Of a stretch of 12,329 nt of DNA, positions 1-6,198 are shown piece after piece. The position numbers and the translations under genes were made by a program. Below the pieces are notes generated by a model, which did not search any database, was not told where the DNA came from, and saw only the letters and a list, made by a program, of their open reading frames with translations. How positions within the stretch are numbered: the stretch's first letter is position 1; the number at the start of each line of letters is the position of its first letter. The stretch comes from Lysobacteraceae bacterium (lineage in GTDB: Bacteria > Pseudomonadota > Gammaproteobacteria > Xanthomonadales > Xanthomonadaceae): positions 1 to 12,329 of the forward strand of contig SEHC01000025.1 of the NCBI GenBank assembly GCA_004173415.1, read 5' to 3'.

Positions 1-697
1 CGCCGGCATCCAGCGCGAAGTGGAGCTGCTTGGCGGCCTGTTCGGCATGCCCTCGCGTACCGAAGTCGATTCGGCCCATCGCAAGATCGCCGAACTGGAG
101 CGCGCCCTGCGCCGCGCCGGCAATGCCGGCCGCGCCGATCGCGGTGGCGCCCGCCAGCACGCCGACGGCGGATCGGCGAGGCAAGCGACCGTAGCCGAAG
201 CCGCGTCGGTTCCGCGCACCAGGCCGGCGGTACGCAAGGGAGCACGCAAGCCGGCCGCAGGCAAGCCTGCGCGCGCGCAACAGCGCAAGCCAGGGGCCGC
301 CCAGGCCACCAGGGCAAAGCCGGTGAAGACCCGGCGTTCAGCCAGGTCGGTCGCGGCCACGCCCAGCAAGGTGGAACCGGTCAAGGCCGCACCGCCGATC
401 ACGCCGAAGCGCGTTGCAACCCGGCCAGCCAAAGGGACTAGCGGCAAGTCCGTGATCCGCAGGCGGGCCGCGGGCGCCGCACCGGAAGTGATCCAGGCGG
501 TTGCGAAGAAACGGCCGGCACATTCCACCGCCGAGATCTCCAGACCCTCGGCCAGGAAAGTCCCGGCCACGAACCGCAAGCCCTCCAGCGGCGTGGTGTC
601 GATGAAGGACTGGGTGGCGCGCTATGCCGCCGCCAACCTGGCTGAGCTCGCGCCGCCTGTGACGGGCAAGCGCGGCAACAAGGGCGTGCGCAAATGA
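1..697 (+). CDS. phaE: PHA synthase subunit PhaE, C-terminal part (5' end outside window)
   Basis: Partner subunit of the class III poly(3-hydroxyalkanoate) synthase, which acts with PhaC at the surface of cytoplasmic PHA granules. The frame is open from base 2, so the gene starts upstream; a GTG at 20 is internal. The first residues (QREVELLGGLFGMPSRTEVD, then a short helix HRKIAELERALRR) match the conserved end of PhaE, where a 'PTRSEVD'-like motif precedes a coiled coil. After that come about 150 residues rich in Ala, Lys, Arg and Pro (for example VRKGARKPAAGKPARA), resembling histone H1, AlgP or PhaF tails. A short, more ordered end follows (VVSMKDWVARYAAANLAELA). The stop overlaps the phaC start (ATGA, 694-697), so translation is probably coupled. 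The assignment rests on this motif and on the phaC neighbour; the N-terminal PhaE domain cannot be checked here. Confidence 0.82.
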   Translation, partial: AGIQREVELLGGLFGMPSRTEVDSAHRKIAELERALRRAGNAGRADRGGARQHADGGSARQATVAEAASVPRTRPAVRKGARKPAAGKPARAQQRKPGAAQATRAKPVKTRRSARSVAATPSKVEPVKAAPPITPKRVATRPAKGTSGKSVIRRRAAGAAPEVIQAVAKKRPAHSTAEISRPSARKVPATNRKPSSGVVSMKDWVARYAAANLAELAPPVTGKRGNKGVRK

Positions 698-1764
698 ACG
701 GGCCCCTGCACATCACTCCGGCCGAACTGGCCCAGGAAGCGGTGACCCTGCAGCAGAAGCTGGCCGCCGGCCTGCAGACCCTGCCACAGGTCGGCGACGT
801 GCATTACGGCGCCACCGAAAAACAGGAAGTCTGGCGCGACGGCAAGGTGGTCCTGTACCGGTTCATCGGCGAGCATGCGCCCACCGCGCGGGTGCCGCTG
901 CTGATCGCCTACGCGCTGGTCAACCGGCCGTACATGGTCGACCTGCAGGCGGACCGTTCGCTGGTCAAGGGACTACTGGCGCGGGGCGAGGATGTATACC
1001 TGATCGACTGGGGGTATCCGGACCGCTCCGACCGTTTCCTGATGCTGGATGACTACATCAACCGCTTCATCGACGGCGCGGTCGAGCACCTGCGCCGCAG
1101 CTCGGGCCGCGAAGCGATCAACCTCCTCGGCATCTGCCAGGGCGGCGCATTCTCGTTGTGCTATGCCTCGCTGCATCCGCACAAGGTCAAGAACCTGATC
1201 ACCATGGTCACCCCGGTGGATTTCCACACCCCCGACAACATGCTGTCCAACTGGACGCGGCAGATGGACGTGGACCTGATGGTCGACACCCTGGGCAACG
1301 TGCCGGCCGACCTGATGAATTCCAGTTACCTGATGCTCAAGCCGTTCCGGCTGCACCTGCAGAAATACGTCGGGCTGATCGACATCCTCGACGACAAGGA
1401 CGCGATCGAGGACTTCCTGCGCATGGAGAAATGGATCTTCGATTCGCCCGACCTGGCCGGCGAGGCCTTCCGCCAGTTCATCAAGCAGTTCTACCAGGCC
1501 AACGGCTTCGTCAACGGCGGCATCGAGATCGACGGCGAAGCGGTCGACCTGGGCTACGTGGACATGCCGATCCTCAACATCTTCGCCGAGCAGGACCACC
1601 TGGTGCCACCGGACGCCTCGCGCGCGTTGCGCGACCTGGCCGGCACCGATGACTACACTGAACTGAGCTTCAAGGGCGGCCACATCGGCATCTACGTGTC
1701 CAGCCGCGCCCAGCGCGAAGTGCCGGCGGCCATCCACGAATGGCTGGCTGCGCGCGCGCGCTGA
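694..1764 (+). CDS. phaC: Class III poly(R)-hydroxyalkanoic acid synthase subunit PhaC
   Basis: Catalytic subunit of PHA synthase. It polymerises (R)-3-hydroxyacyl-CoA, mainly 3-hydroxybutyryl-CoA, releasing CoA, at the granule surface. The 356 residues match the class III length (about 355; class I and II enzymes are near 560-590). It has an alpha/beta-hydrolase fold with the lipase-like box GICQGG, which places the nucleophile Cys148. Asp301 (FAEQDHLVPP) and His330 (KGGHIG) complete the triad. These sit one residue from the Allochromatium vinosum triad C149/D302/H331 (from memory), so the enzyme looks intact. Other family signatures are YALVNRPYMVDLQ, DVYLIDWGYPD and MVTPVDF. The start codon overlaps the phaE stop by four bases, with an AAGGG ten bases upstream. 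The next gene begins inside its 3' end, so all three are probably one transcript. Confidence 0.96.
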   Translation: MNGPLHITPAELAQEAVTLQQKLAAGLQTLPQVGDVHYGATEKQEVWRDGKVVLYRFIGEHAPTARVPLLIAYALVNRPYMVDLQADRSLVKGLLARGEDVYLIDWGYPDRSDRFLMLDDYINRFIDGAVEHLRRSSGREAINLLGICQGGAFSLCYASLHPHKVKNLITMVTPVDFHTPDNMLSNWTRQMDVDLMVDTLGNVPADLMNSSYLMLKPFRLHLQKYVGLIDILDDKDAIEDFLRMEKWIFDSPDLAGEAFRQFIKQFYQANGFVNGGIEIDGEAVDLGYVDMPILNIFAEQDHLVPPDASRALRDLAGTDDYTELSFKGGHIGIYVSSRAQREVPAAIHEWLAARAR

Positions 1765-2150
1765 AGGCGCGCCCATGCGCGCAGGCGCGAGGCTGGCTGC
1801 TGGTGTCGCTGGCGTTGGTGATGGCCGCGGCGGAAGCCGCGCCGCCGCCGGAGGCAAGGGCCGAGATCGCCGCACTGATCGAGGCGCTGGCCGGCTCGGG
1901 TTGCCGCTTCCAGCGTAACGGCAGCTGGTACGACGGCGAACGCGCGCGGACCCACCTGCAACGCAAGTACGAGTACCTGTTGCGCAAGGACCTGGTGGAT
2001 ACGGCGGAACAGTTCATCGAGCGCGCGGCCAGCGCCAGCAGCCTCAGCGGCCGCGCCTACCGGGTCAGTTGCCAAGGCAGGGAACAGGAGGCCGGGCCCT
2101 GGTTCAGGGCCCGTCTGCAGCAGTTGCGCGCGAGGGCGGCGGCGCCGTGA
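1740..2150 (+). CDS. DUF5329 family secreted protein
   Basis: A small protein of 136 residues and unknown biochemical function. It resembles the DUF5329 family: an 'I..LI..LAGSGCRF.RNG.WYD' segment, then 'HL.RKYEYL', 'TAEQFIERAAS.SSLSG..YRV.C' and a basic C-terminal helix. Residues 18-34 (GWLLVSLALVMAAAEAA) form a hydrophobic stretch after Arg/Lys residues, typical of a signal peptide, so the mature protein is probably periplasmic. Cys55 and Cys111 of the mature part could form a disulfide. The ATG at 1740 overlaps phaC by 25 bases and has no clear Shine-Dalgarno. The nearest in-frame alternatives would cut into the signal peptide, so I keep 1740. Linkage to phaEC suggests co-transcription, not necessarily a role in PHA metabolism. 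Confidence 0.8.
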   Translation: MAGCARALKARPCAQARGWLLVSLALVMAAAEAAPPPEARAEIAALIEALAGSGCRFQRNGSWYDGERARTHLQRKYEYLLRKDLVDTAEQFIERAASASSLSGRAYRVSCQGREQEAGPWFRARLQQLRARAAAP

Positions 2151-2235
2151 CGGCGGCGGATGGGTAGCGCTCCAGTGGCGCGGCGGCGCGCTCCGGTTCT
2201 GCGGCGACGCGGTAAACTTCAGTCGTGACCGCATG

Positions 2236-2243
2236 ACAGGAGG
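2236..2243 (+). promoter_or_regulatory. Ribosome binding site fixing a GTG start
   Basis: The sequence ACAGGAGG ends eight bases before the GTG at 2252. It is one of the clearest Shine-Dalgarno sequences in the window. It supports the GTG as start of the PspC gene rather than the ATG at 2233 in another frame, which lies just upstream of this site and lacks its own. Confidence 0.75.
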
Positions 2244-2251
2244 CTTCCCCG

Positions 2252-2449
2252 GTGACCCAGGCAAAACCTTTCGCACGCTCGCTCGACGACCGCATGATCG
2301 CCGGGGTGATGGGCGGCATCGCCAAACGCCTCGGATGGAGCTCGACGCTGCTGCGCGTGGTGTTCGTGATCGTGTCGCTGGCGTCGGCGGCCTTCCCGGG
2401 GATACTGGTCTACCTGATCCTCTGGCTGCTGATGCCCGAGGAGGGCTGA
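2252..2449 (+). CDS. Stand-alone PspC-domain membrane protein
   Basis: A 65-residue protein that is almost entirely one PspC domain. Residues 10-31 (SLDDRMIAGVMGGIAKRLGWSS) are the conserved amphipathic start of the domain. A single membrane segment follows at about 33-60 (LLRVVFVIVSL...YLILWLLMP), ending in PEEG. In enterobacteria PspC works with PspB in sensing envelope stress and releasing PspA from PspF. No pspA, pspB or pspF is visible here, and many bacteria carry such single-domain proteins, so that role cannot be assumed. The start is a GTG with a strong Shine-Dalgarno. The stop lies only five bases before the next gene, whose ribosome binding site overlaps the last codons, so the two are probably co-translated. 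Confidence 0.88.
   Translation: MTQAKPFARSLDDRMIAGVMGGIAKRLGWSSTLLRVVFVIVSLASAAFPGILVYLILWLLMPEEG
2438..2445 (+). promoter_or_regulatory. Ribosome binding site inside the end of the PspC gene
   Basis: GAGGAGGG lies nine bases before the ATG at 2455. It decides the start of the downstream gene. The same frame stays open back to 2233, but that extension would overlap the whole PspC gene out of frame. Confidence 0.7.
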
Positions 2450-2454
2450 GCAGG

Positions 2455-2892
2455 ATGCCGCGCCCGGACCGCCTGTTCCTGGCGCGCGCGCTGGGGATCG
2501 TATGGGCGCTGCCCAACACCCTGGTCGGGCTGCTGGCCGGGGCCGCCGGCATGCCGTTCGGGGCCAGGCCCGAGTTCAGCCGACGCGATTTCGCCGTGGT
2601 GTTCCATCACTGGCCGTGGGGTCCGGGCGGGGCGATGACCCTGGGCAACAGCATCCTGCATACCGGCGACACGCTGGATTGCGATTGCCTGACCTACGAA
2701 CACCGTGCCGGGCGCCGCCAGCATCCCCGGATCAAGCTCGGCGACCACGAGCGCGCCCACGTCTACCAGTACATGGTCCTGGGTCCCTTGTTCCTGCCGG
2801 TATACCTGGCATGTGGCGGGGTCAGCGTGCGCAATCCGTTCGAACGCGCCGCCGACCGCTATGCGATGACCGGCAAGGGCTGGTGGCCCTGA
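2455..2892 (+). CDS. Uncharacterised small protein with HExxH motif
   Basis: A 145-residue protein that I do not recognise as a named family. Visible features are a hydrophobic N-terminal stretch at about 7-33 (LFLARALGIVWALPNTLVGL), a central part with HHWPWGPGGAMTLGN, and a CDC pair at 76-78. HERAH at 98-102 fits the zinc-metallopeptidase motif HExxH. It is followed by VYQYMVLGPLFLPVYLACGG, a second hydrophobic stretch, and NPFERAADRYA, where Glu130 could be a third metal ligand as in gluzincins. Related short proteins with an 'HE..H..Q...LGPLF.P.Y' pattern occur in bacteria without known activity (from memory). The size is very small for a peptidase, so it may be a non-catalytic relic of the fold. 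It follows the PspC gene by five bases and is probably in the same operon. Confidence 0.72.
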   Translation: MPRPDRLFLARALGIVWALPNTLVGLLAGAAGMPFGARPEFSRRDFAVVFHHWPWGPGGAMTLGNSILHTGDTLDCDCLTYEHRAGRRQHPRIKLGDHERAHVYQYMVLGPLFLPVYLACGGVSVRNPFERAADRYAMTGKGWWP

Positions 2893-2935
2893 GCCGCGGG
2901 ACGCGCCGGGGCCGGGGCCGGGCGGAGCATGCGGC

Positions 2936-3118
2936 TCAGGCGTCCTCCTTGCGTCCCGAGCCGCTCTTCTTGCCGCCGCCATCCTGCTTGTTGACCGTGG
3001 CCCAGGCGATGCGCTTGGCCGCGTCGCTGGAGCGTCCCTGTTTCTTCTCGCTTTCCTCGATGTGTTCGGCCTGGCGCTTCTGCTTGTCCGTATAGTCCGA
3101 CTTGTCTCCGCGTGGCAT
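2936..3118 (-). CDS. Small basic hydrophilic protein
   Basis: A 60-residue charged protein (DKQKRQAEHIEES, then AAKRIAWATVNKQ, then a Gly/Lys/Ser-rich tail). It belongs to a group of short proteobacterial proteins with the pattern 'KQ.RQAEHI..S...G.S...A...AWATVNK', often labelled plasmid stabilisation protein in annotations (from memory) without good evidence. There is no membrane segment or cysteine. AGGAGA, five bases upstream of the ATG, is a good Shine-Dalgarno. The gene is convergent with the HExxH gene, 43 bases apart, and lies downstream of the FAD oxidoreductase on the same strand. A possible terminator lies between it and the oxidoreductase. The conserved 'AWATVNK' and the good start make it a real gene; the function is unknown. 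Confidence 0.78.
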   Translation of the reverse strand: MPRGDKSDYTDKQKRQAEHIEESEKKQGRSSDAAKRIAWATVNKQDGGGKKSGSGRKEDA

Positions 3119-3177
3119 TACGTTCTCCTGCCGTGTGGGCGATGCGAGGCTAGGAGTGGAGGGGTTTGGCGGTGGTG

Positions 3178-3198
3178 AAAAAAACGCAAGAGGCGCGT
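3178..3198 (-). terminator. Possible terminator of the FAD oxidoreductase gene
   Basis: Read on the minus strand, a short stem ACGC/GCGT with a seven-base loop is followed directly by seven T residues. It lies 35-55 bases past the oxidoreductase stop. The T tract is striking in such GC-rich DNA, but the four-pair stem is weak. Confidence 0.35.
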
Positions 3199-3232
3199 GA
3201 GCGTCCCGGTTGGGCGCGAGCGCGCTGGCCGC

Positions 3233-4447
3233 CTACCGGTCCAGGCGTTTGAACGAAAACAACTCCGACAACCGGTGCTTGCGCTTCTCGATGCGGGCCC
3301 GCAACAAACCGGCTCCGAGCATGCTGTAGGTGATGCCGTTTCCGCCATAGGCCATGGCGAAGTGCAGGCGTGGGCCGTGTTGCGGATGCGGGCCGAAGAA
3401 CGGCAGGCCGTCGCTGGTTTCGGCGAAAGTGCCGGCCCAGGCGAAGGCGGGCTGCAGCGGCAGTTCGGGAAACAGCTCGGCCACCCGCCTGCGCAGCGTC
3501 TTCGCCTTCTTGTCGACCCGCGCATCGCGTCGCGCCGGCACGTCCACGCTGTCGTCCTCGCCGCCGATCAGCAGGCGTCCATCGCCGGTGCTGCGCATGT
3601 ACAGGTAGGGGCGCGCCGATTCCCAGACCATGGTGTCGGCGAGGGCGCCCAGCGCCTCCGGCTCGATCGGGTCGGTGATGAAGGCGTAGCTGCTGCGGTT
3701 GCGGGCGACGTTCTGCTTCAGCCAGTGCTGGCTGGCGTAGCCTGCGGCCATCACCAGGTGTCCGGCGCGGATCTGCTGGCCTTCGCTGGTCTGCATCAGC
3801 ACCCCGCGACTGCCTGCCTGGATGCGTTCGATGCGGGTGCGGTCGAATACCTGGCCGCCACGCTTGCGCAGGCGGGCCAGCAGGCGGCTGGCCATGCGAT
3901 AGGGGTCGATCCTGGCCGCCTGGTGGCTGAGGATGGCCACCGGCGCATCGATGCCATAGCGCCCGGCCAAGGCCTCGCGTTCCAGCAGCTCGACCTGGAA
4001 GCCGTGGCTGAGGCGCAGGGCGAACTCGTCGCGCAAGGTGCCTGCGTGGCGGCGCTTGCTGGCGTAGTAGAGGCTGTCCATCCAGGCGAAATCGACGTCG
4101 CGGATGTCGCGCGCCTTGTCCTGGAGGAGTTCGATGGCCTCGGCGCAACTGGCATAGGCCAGCAGCGCGTCGTCCTGGCCGTAGCGCTTGGCCAGGTCGG
4201 TCATGTGGGTGTCGATCTCGTACTGCAGCAGGGCGGTGCTGGCCGAGGAACTGCCCCAGCCGACGTCGCGCTGCTCGAACACCGCAACGTCGTGGCCGTT
4301 GCCGGCCAGTTCATCGGCGATCAGCGCGCCGGTGATGCCGCCGCCGATCACCGCCACTTCGCAGCGCAGGTCGTCCTGCAACGGCGGAAAGGCGTTCATC
4401 AGGCCGTTCTTGACGGCCCAGTACGGGTATCCGCTCTTGAGGTCCAT
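3233..4447 (-). CDS. FAD-dependent oxidoreductase (DAO family)
   Basis: A 404-residue flavoprotein of the D-amino-acid oxidase / OrdL-PuuB type, which oxidises C-N bonds of amines or amino acids. The N-terminus carries the Rossmann motif: VAVIGGGITG with the glycines at 35-40, and Glu58 (AVFEQRDVGWG) at the end of the second strand to bind the FAD ribose. The segment GWGSSSASTALLQYE (63-77) is the usual FAD-contact region. Near the C-terminus, WAGTFAETSDGLPFFG and YGGNGITYS (367-375) form the second FAD-binding part. The substrate cannot be told from sequence. The start is fixed because the in-frame ATG nine bases upstream is followed at once by TGA. No strong Shine-Dalgarno is seen. The tetR gene ends 82 bases upstream on the same strand, so regulator and enzyme may be linked. 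Confidence 0.9.
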   Translation of the reverse strand: MDLKSGYPYWAVKNGLMNAFPPLQDDLRCEVAVIGGGITGALIADELAGNGHDVAVFEQRDVGWGSSSASTALLQYEIDTHMTDLAKRYGQDDALLAYASCAEAIELLQDKARDIRDVDFAWMDSLYYASKRRHAGTLRDEFALRLSHGFQVELLEREALAGRYGIDAPVAILSHQAARIDPYRMASRLLARLRKRGGQVFDRTRIERIQAGSRGVLMQTSEGQQIRAGHLVMAAGYASQHWLKQNVARNRSSYAFITDPIEPEALGALADTMVWESARPYLYMRSTGDGRLLIGGEDDSVDVPARRDARVDKKAKTLRRRVAELFPELPLQPAFAWAGTFAETSDGLPFFGPHPQHGPRLHFAMAYGGNGITYSMLGAGLLRARIEKRKHRLSELFSFKRLDR

Positions 4448-4509
4448 GGGTCACATGCGTCGGGGAATTCGACCGAGCATGCGGGGCCTGGCATGGGCGT
4501 CGCGTGAGC

Positions 4510-4523
4510 GCCCACGCGTGGGC
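4510..4523. repeat. Perfect 14-bp palindrome between tetR and the oxidoreductase gene
   Basis: GCCCACGCGTGGGC reads the same on both strands. It lies just past the tetR stop and about 63 bases before the oxidoreductase start. An overlapping stem, GGGCG at 4495 with CGCCC at 4509, could form instead. It may be an operator for the TetR protein or an RNA hairpin; no T tract follows. Confidence 0.5.
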
Positions 4524-4529
4524 CTGGTC

Positions 4530-5222
4530 CTAGCGGGGCAGGGCGCCGTGCAGGAACAGGTCGGTCGCCCCGGTGGCGTAGGCGCGCAGTTGCGCCGGGT
4601 CCGGATCGTGCAGGTTGCCGCAGGACACGCGCAGGACCAGGTCGCCGAGCAGCATCATGAAGAACTGGCTGGCGGCCATGTCCGGGTCGGCGATGCGCAG
4701 GCGGCCGGCATCCGATTCCTGGCGGAAGTAGTCGCTGAGGCTGGCGCGCAGCGAGGCCACCGCATGGTCGAAGAACCAGTCGCGCAGGGTCGGGAAGGAC
4801 TGCCCTTCGCCGATCACGATGCGATGGACCACCACCGACTCCGGCGTGGTCATGTACTCGGCGATGCGCTCGGCCGCCTGGCGCAGGGCCTGGTCGGCCG
4901 GCAGACCGGTGAGGTGCAGGTCGCGCAGCCGCTCGCTCAGGTCCTCCAGGCGGCGCTGGATGATGGCATGGGCCAGTCCTTCCTTGTCGCCGAACACCCG
5001 GTAAAGGGTGGCCAGCGAGCCGCCGGCGCGGGCGACGATCTCACTCAGGCGGGCCTGCTGGTAACCCTTGTCGATGAACACCTCGGTGGCCGCCTTGAGG
5101 ATCCTTTCGACCCGCACTTCGCCACGCTTGCATAGCTCGACCGGCATGCGGGGGCGCAATGCAGCGGCCAGGTCCGGTGTCTGTGCACCGCCTTGTTCAA
5201 GGAGTTGGGTAGTTGCAGTCAT
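4530..5222 (-). CDS. TetR/AcrR family transcriptional regulator
   Basis: A 230-residue DNA-binding repressor type. Residues 36-83 are a classic TetR N-terminal domain (RVERILKAATEVFIDKGY, then a helix-turn-helix around LSEIVARAGGSLATLYRVFGDKEGL). The C-terminal half (FPTLRDWFFDHAVASL, GRLRIADPDMAASQFFMMLLGDLVLR) resembles the AefR-like TetR C-terminal domain. The open frame runs far upstream to 6242, but that extension is low-complexity, Pro/Arg-rich and not protein-like. I take the ATG at 5222 (MTATTQLLEQ). An ATG at 5147 (MPVELCKRGE), closer to the conserved domain, is also possible; neither has a clear Shine-Dalgarno. Target and ligand are unknown; the adjacent oxidoreductase gene is the obvious candidate. 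Confidence 0.88.
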   Translation of the reverse strand: MTATTQLLEQGGAQTPDLAAALRPRMPVELCKRGEVRVERILKAATEVFIDKGYQQARLSEIVARAGGSLATLYRVFGDKEGLAHAIIQRRLEDLSERLRDLHLTGLPADQALRQAAERIAEYMTTPESVVVHRIVIGEGQSFPTLRDWFFDHAVASLRASLSDYFRQESDAGRLRIADPDMAASQFFMMLLGDLVLRVSCGNLHDPDPAQLRAYATGATDLFLHGALPR

Positions 5223-5563
5223 GGGCCAGATGGGGGAGATCGTGGCGAGGCGCCGCAGCCGCAATCTAGCAAAAAAAACCGCGTGAAAAGCAGCCGCGCT
5301 CCTGTTGTACCCCAGATCCTTGGGCGGAGCCGCGGCGGCAGCCACGCGTCCGGTCGCAGGAGGGCGGCCGGGAACGGGGCGTGCGGGATGATCTCTGGGC
5401 CTACGGCAGGAAGCGGCGGGGCACGCGCGGGACTCGGCAGCAGGGCGTTCGGGCGAATCGTTTTCGGAACCGGGCCGGGCAGGCGGGTCCGCGCGGCTGC
5501 GGAACTCGCCCGCAGGCTTCATGGATCCCGCGCGCGAGCGGCCCAGGCTTGTGCACGACCCGG

Positions 5564-5583
5564 CGAATCCCGTCCGCGAGGCG
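5564..5583 (+). repeat. Left arm of an imperfect inverted repeat
   Basis: CGAATCCCGTCCGCGAGGCG matches the reverse complement of 5803-5822 at 18 of 20 positions. The similarity continues weakly for about 12 more bases toward the centre (ATCCCGCGCGC-like) with one gap. The arms are about 220 bases apart, too far for a terminator, and may be two opposite copies of a decayed dispersed repeat. Confidence 0.5.
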
Positions 5584-5802
5584 TAAGCATCCCGCGCGCC
5601 GGCCTGTGCAGCCCGCGGCCGGAGCTGTCGGGCATTGCCCCCGGGCCGGTTCCCGTTGCCGCCGGCGTTGTCCGGGTCGTCGCTGCGACCCCGATTGGCT
5701 CGCCCGCGATGCCCAACGGTTGGCGCGCGGCCCGCGTGGATCTCGCGCACGGGTTCCTGCCGCCTGGCACCCGGGACAGAAAAACGCGCGCGCGAGTCTT
5801 TC

Positions 5803-5822
5803 CGCTTCGCGGATGGGATTCG
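5803..5822 (-). repeat. Right arm of an imperfect inverted repeat
   Basis: CGCTTCGCGGATGGGATTCG is the opposite-strand partner of 5564-5583; the two mismatches are both C/T changes. A GC-rich region gives some chance matches, so a genome-wide search is needed to show it is a repeat family. Confidence 0.5.
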
Positions 5823-6083
5823 GGGGCTCGCCGGCGACCCCCGGGGGGGCTGGACCACCGTCCACGTCAACCTGGCCCAGGCGGCCACGCTGCGATCAGG
5901 ATCGCGGTCAGCATCGACCCGAGCGGCCAGGGGGTCGTTGTCCACGCCAACGTCCGCGACGGCGAAAATACCCAAACCTACGTTGGTTCCGCCCCGGTCA
6001 AGCGCCAACCGCGCGGGTCGAAGGCGTGCGGCAAGCCGGCAACGGAGTGGTTTTTGCCTGGCCTGGCGCCGCAGCATGCGCAT

Positions 6084-6110
6084 GACGTCGGAAACGTCGC
6101 GAACGTCAAG
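6084..6110 (+). repeat. Three tandem copies of a 9-bp unit
   Basis: The units GACGTCGGA, AACGTCGCG and AACGTCAAG share the core ACGTC at an exact 9-base period. In one plus-strand frame this reads DVGNVANVK. It may be a remnant of a simple repeat tract. Confidence 0.5.
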
Positions 6111-6188
6111 GCGAAGGCCGATGCGGAGGCCAGTCCGGAGGTCGCGTGCACGCGCCCCCGGGTGTAGGGTGGTACGAGGCACGCAGGC

Positions 6189-6197
6189 GAGGTGATC
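6189..6197 (+). promoter_or_regulatory. Extended Shine-Dalgarno of the amidohydrolase gene
   Basis: GAGGTGATC pairs without a mismatch to nine bases of the 16S rRNA 3' end (complement of the AAGGAGGUGAUC region). The GAGG core lies six bases before the ATG at 6199. It is the strongest match in the window and suggests efficient translation. Confidence 0.7.
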
Positions 6198-6198
6198 C

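Larger units (their letters stand above)
5223..6198. other. Long gene-free interval, apparently decayed
   Basis: No gene is supported in these 976 bases, although frames stay open on both strands because of the high GC content. The translations are Arg/Pro/Gly/Ala-rich with no domain pattern, and no start has a good ribosome binding site until 6199. A run of eight A residues (5271-5278) lies next to AATCTA (5263-5268), which reads TAGATT on the minus strand and could be the tetR -10 box. Further right are an imperfect inverted repeat and a 9-bp tandem repeat, listed separately. The last 20 bases hold the start signals of the amidohydrolase gene. Confidence 0.6.

Noticed and set aside
1775..1777. 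ATG at 1775 as start of the gene after phaC
   Set aside because: It is in a different frame from the DUF5329 coding sequence and would not give the signal peptide or the conserved motifs.
2233..2454. Longer version of the HExxH protein starting at 2233
   Set aside because: It would overlap the whole PspC gene out of frame. Both the PspC domain and the GAGGAGGG before 2455 support the shorter start.
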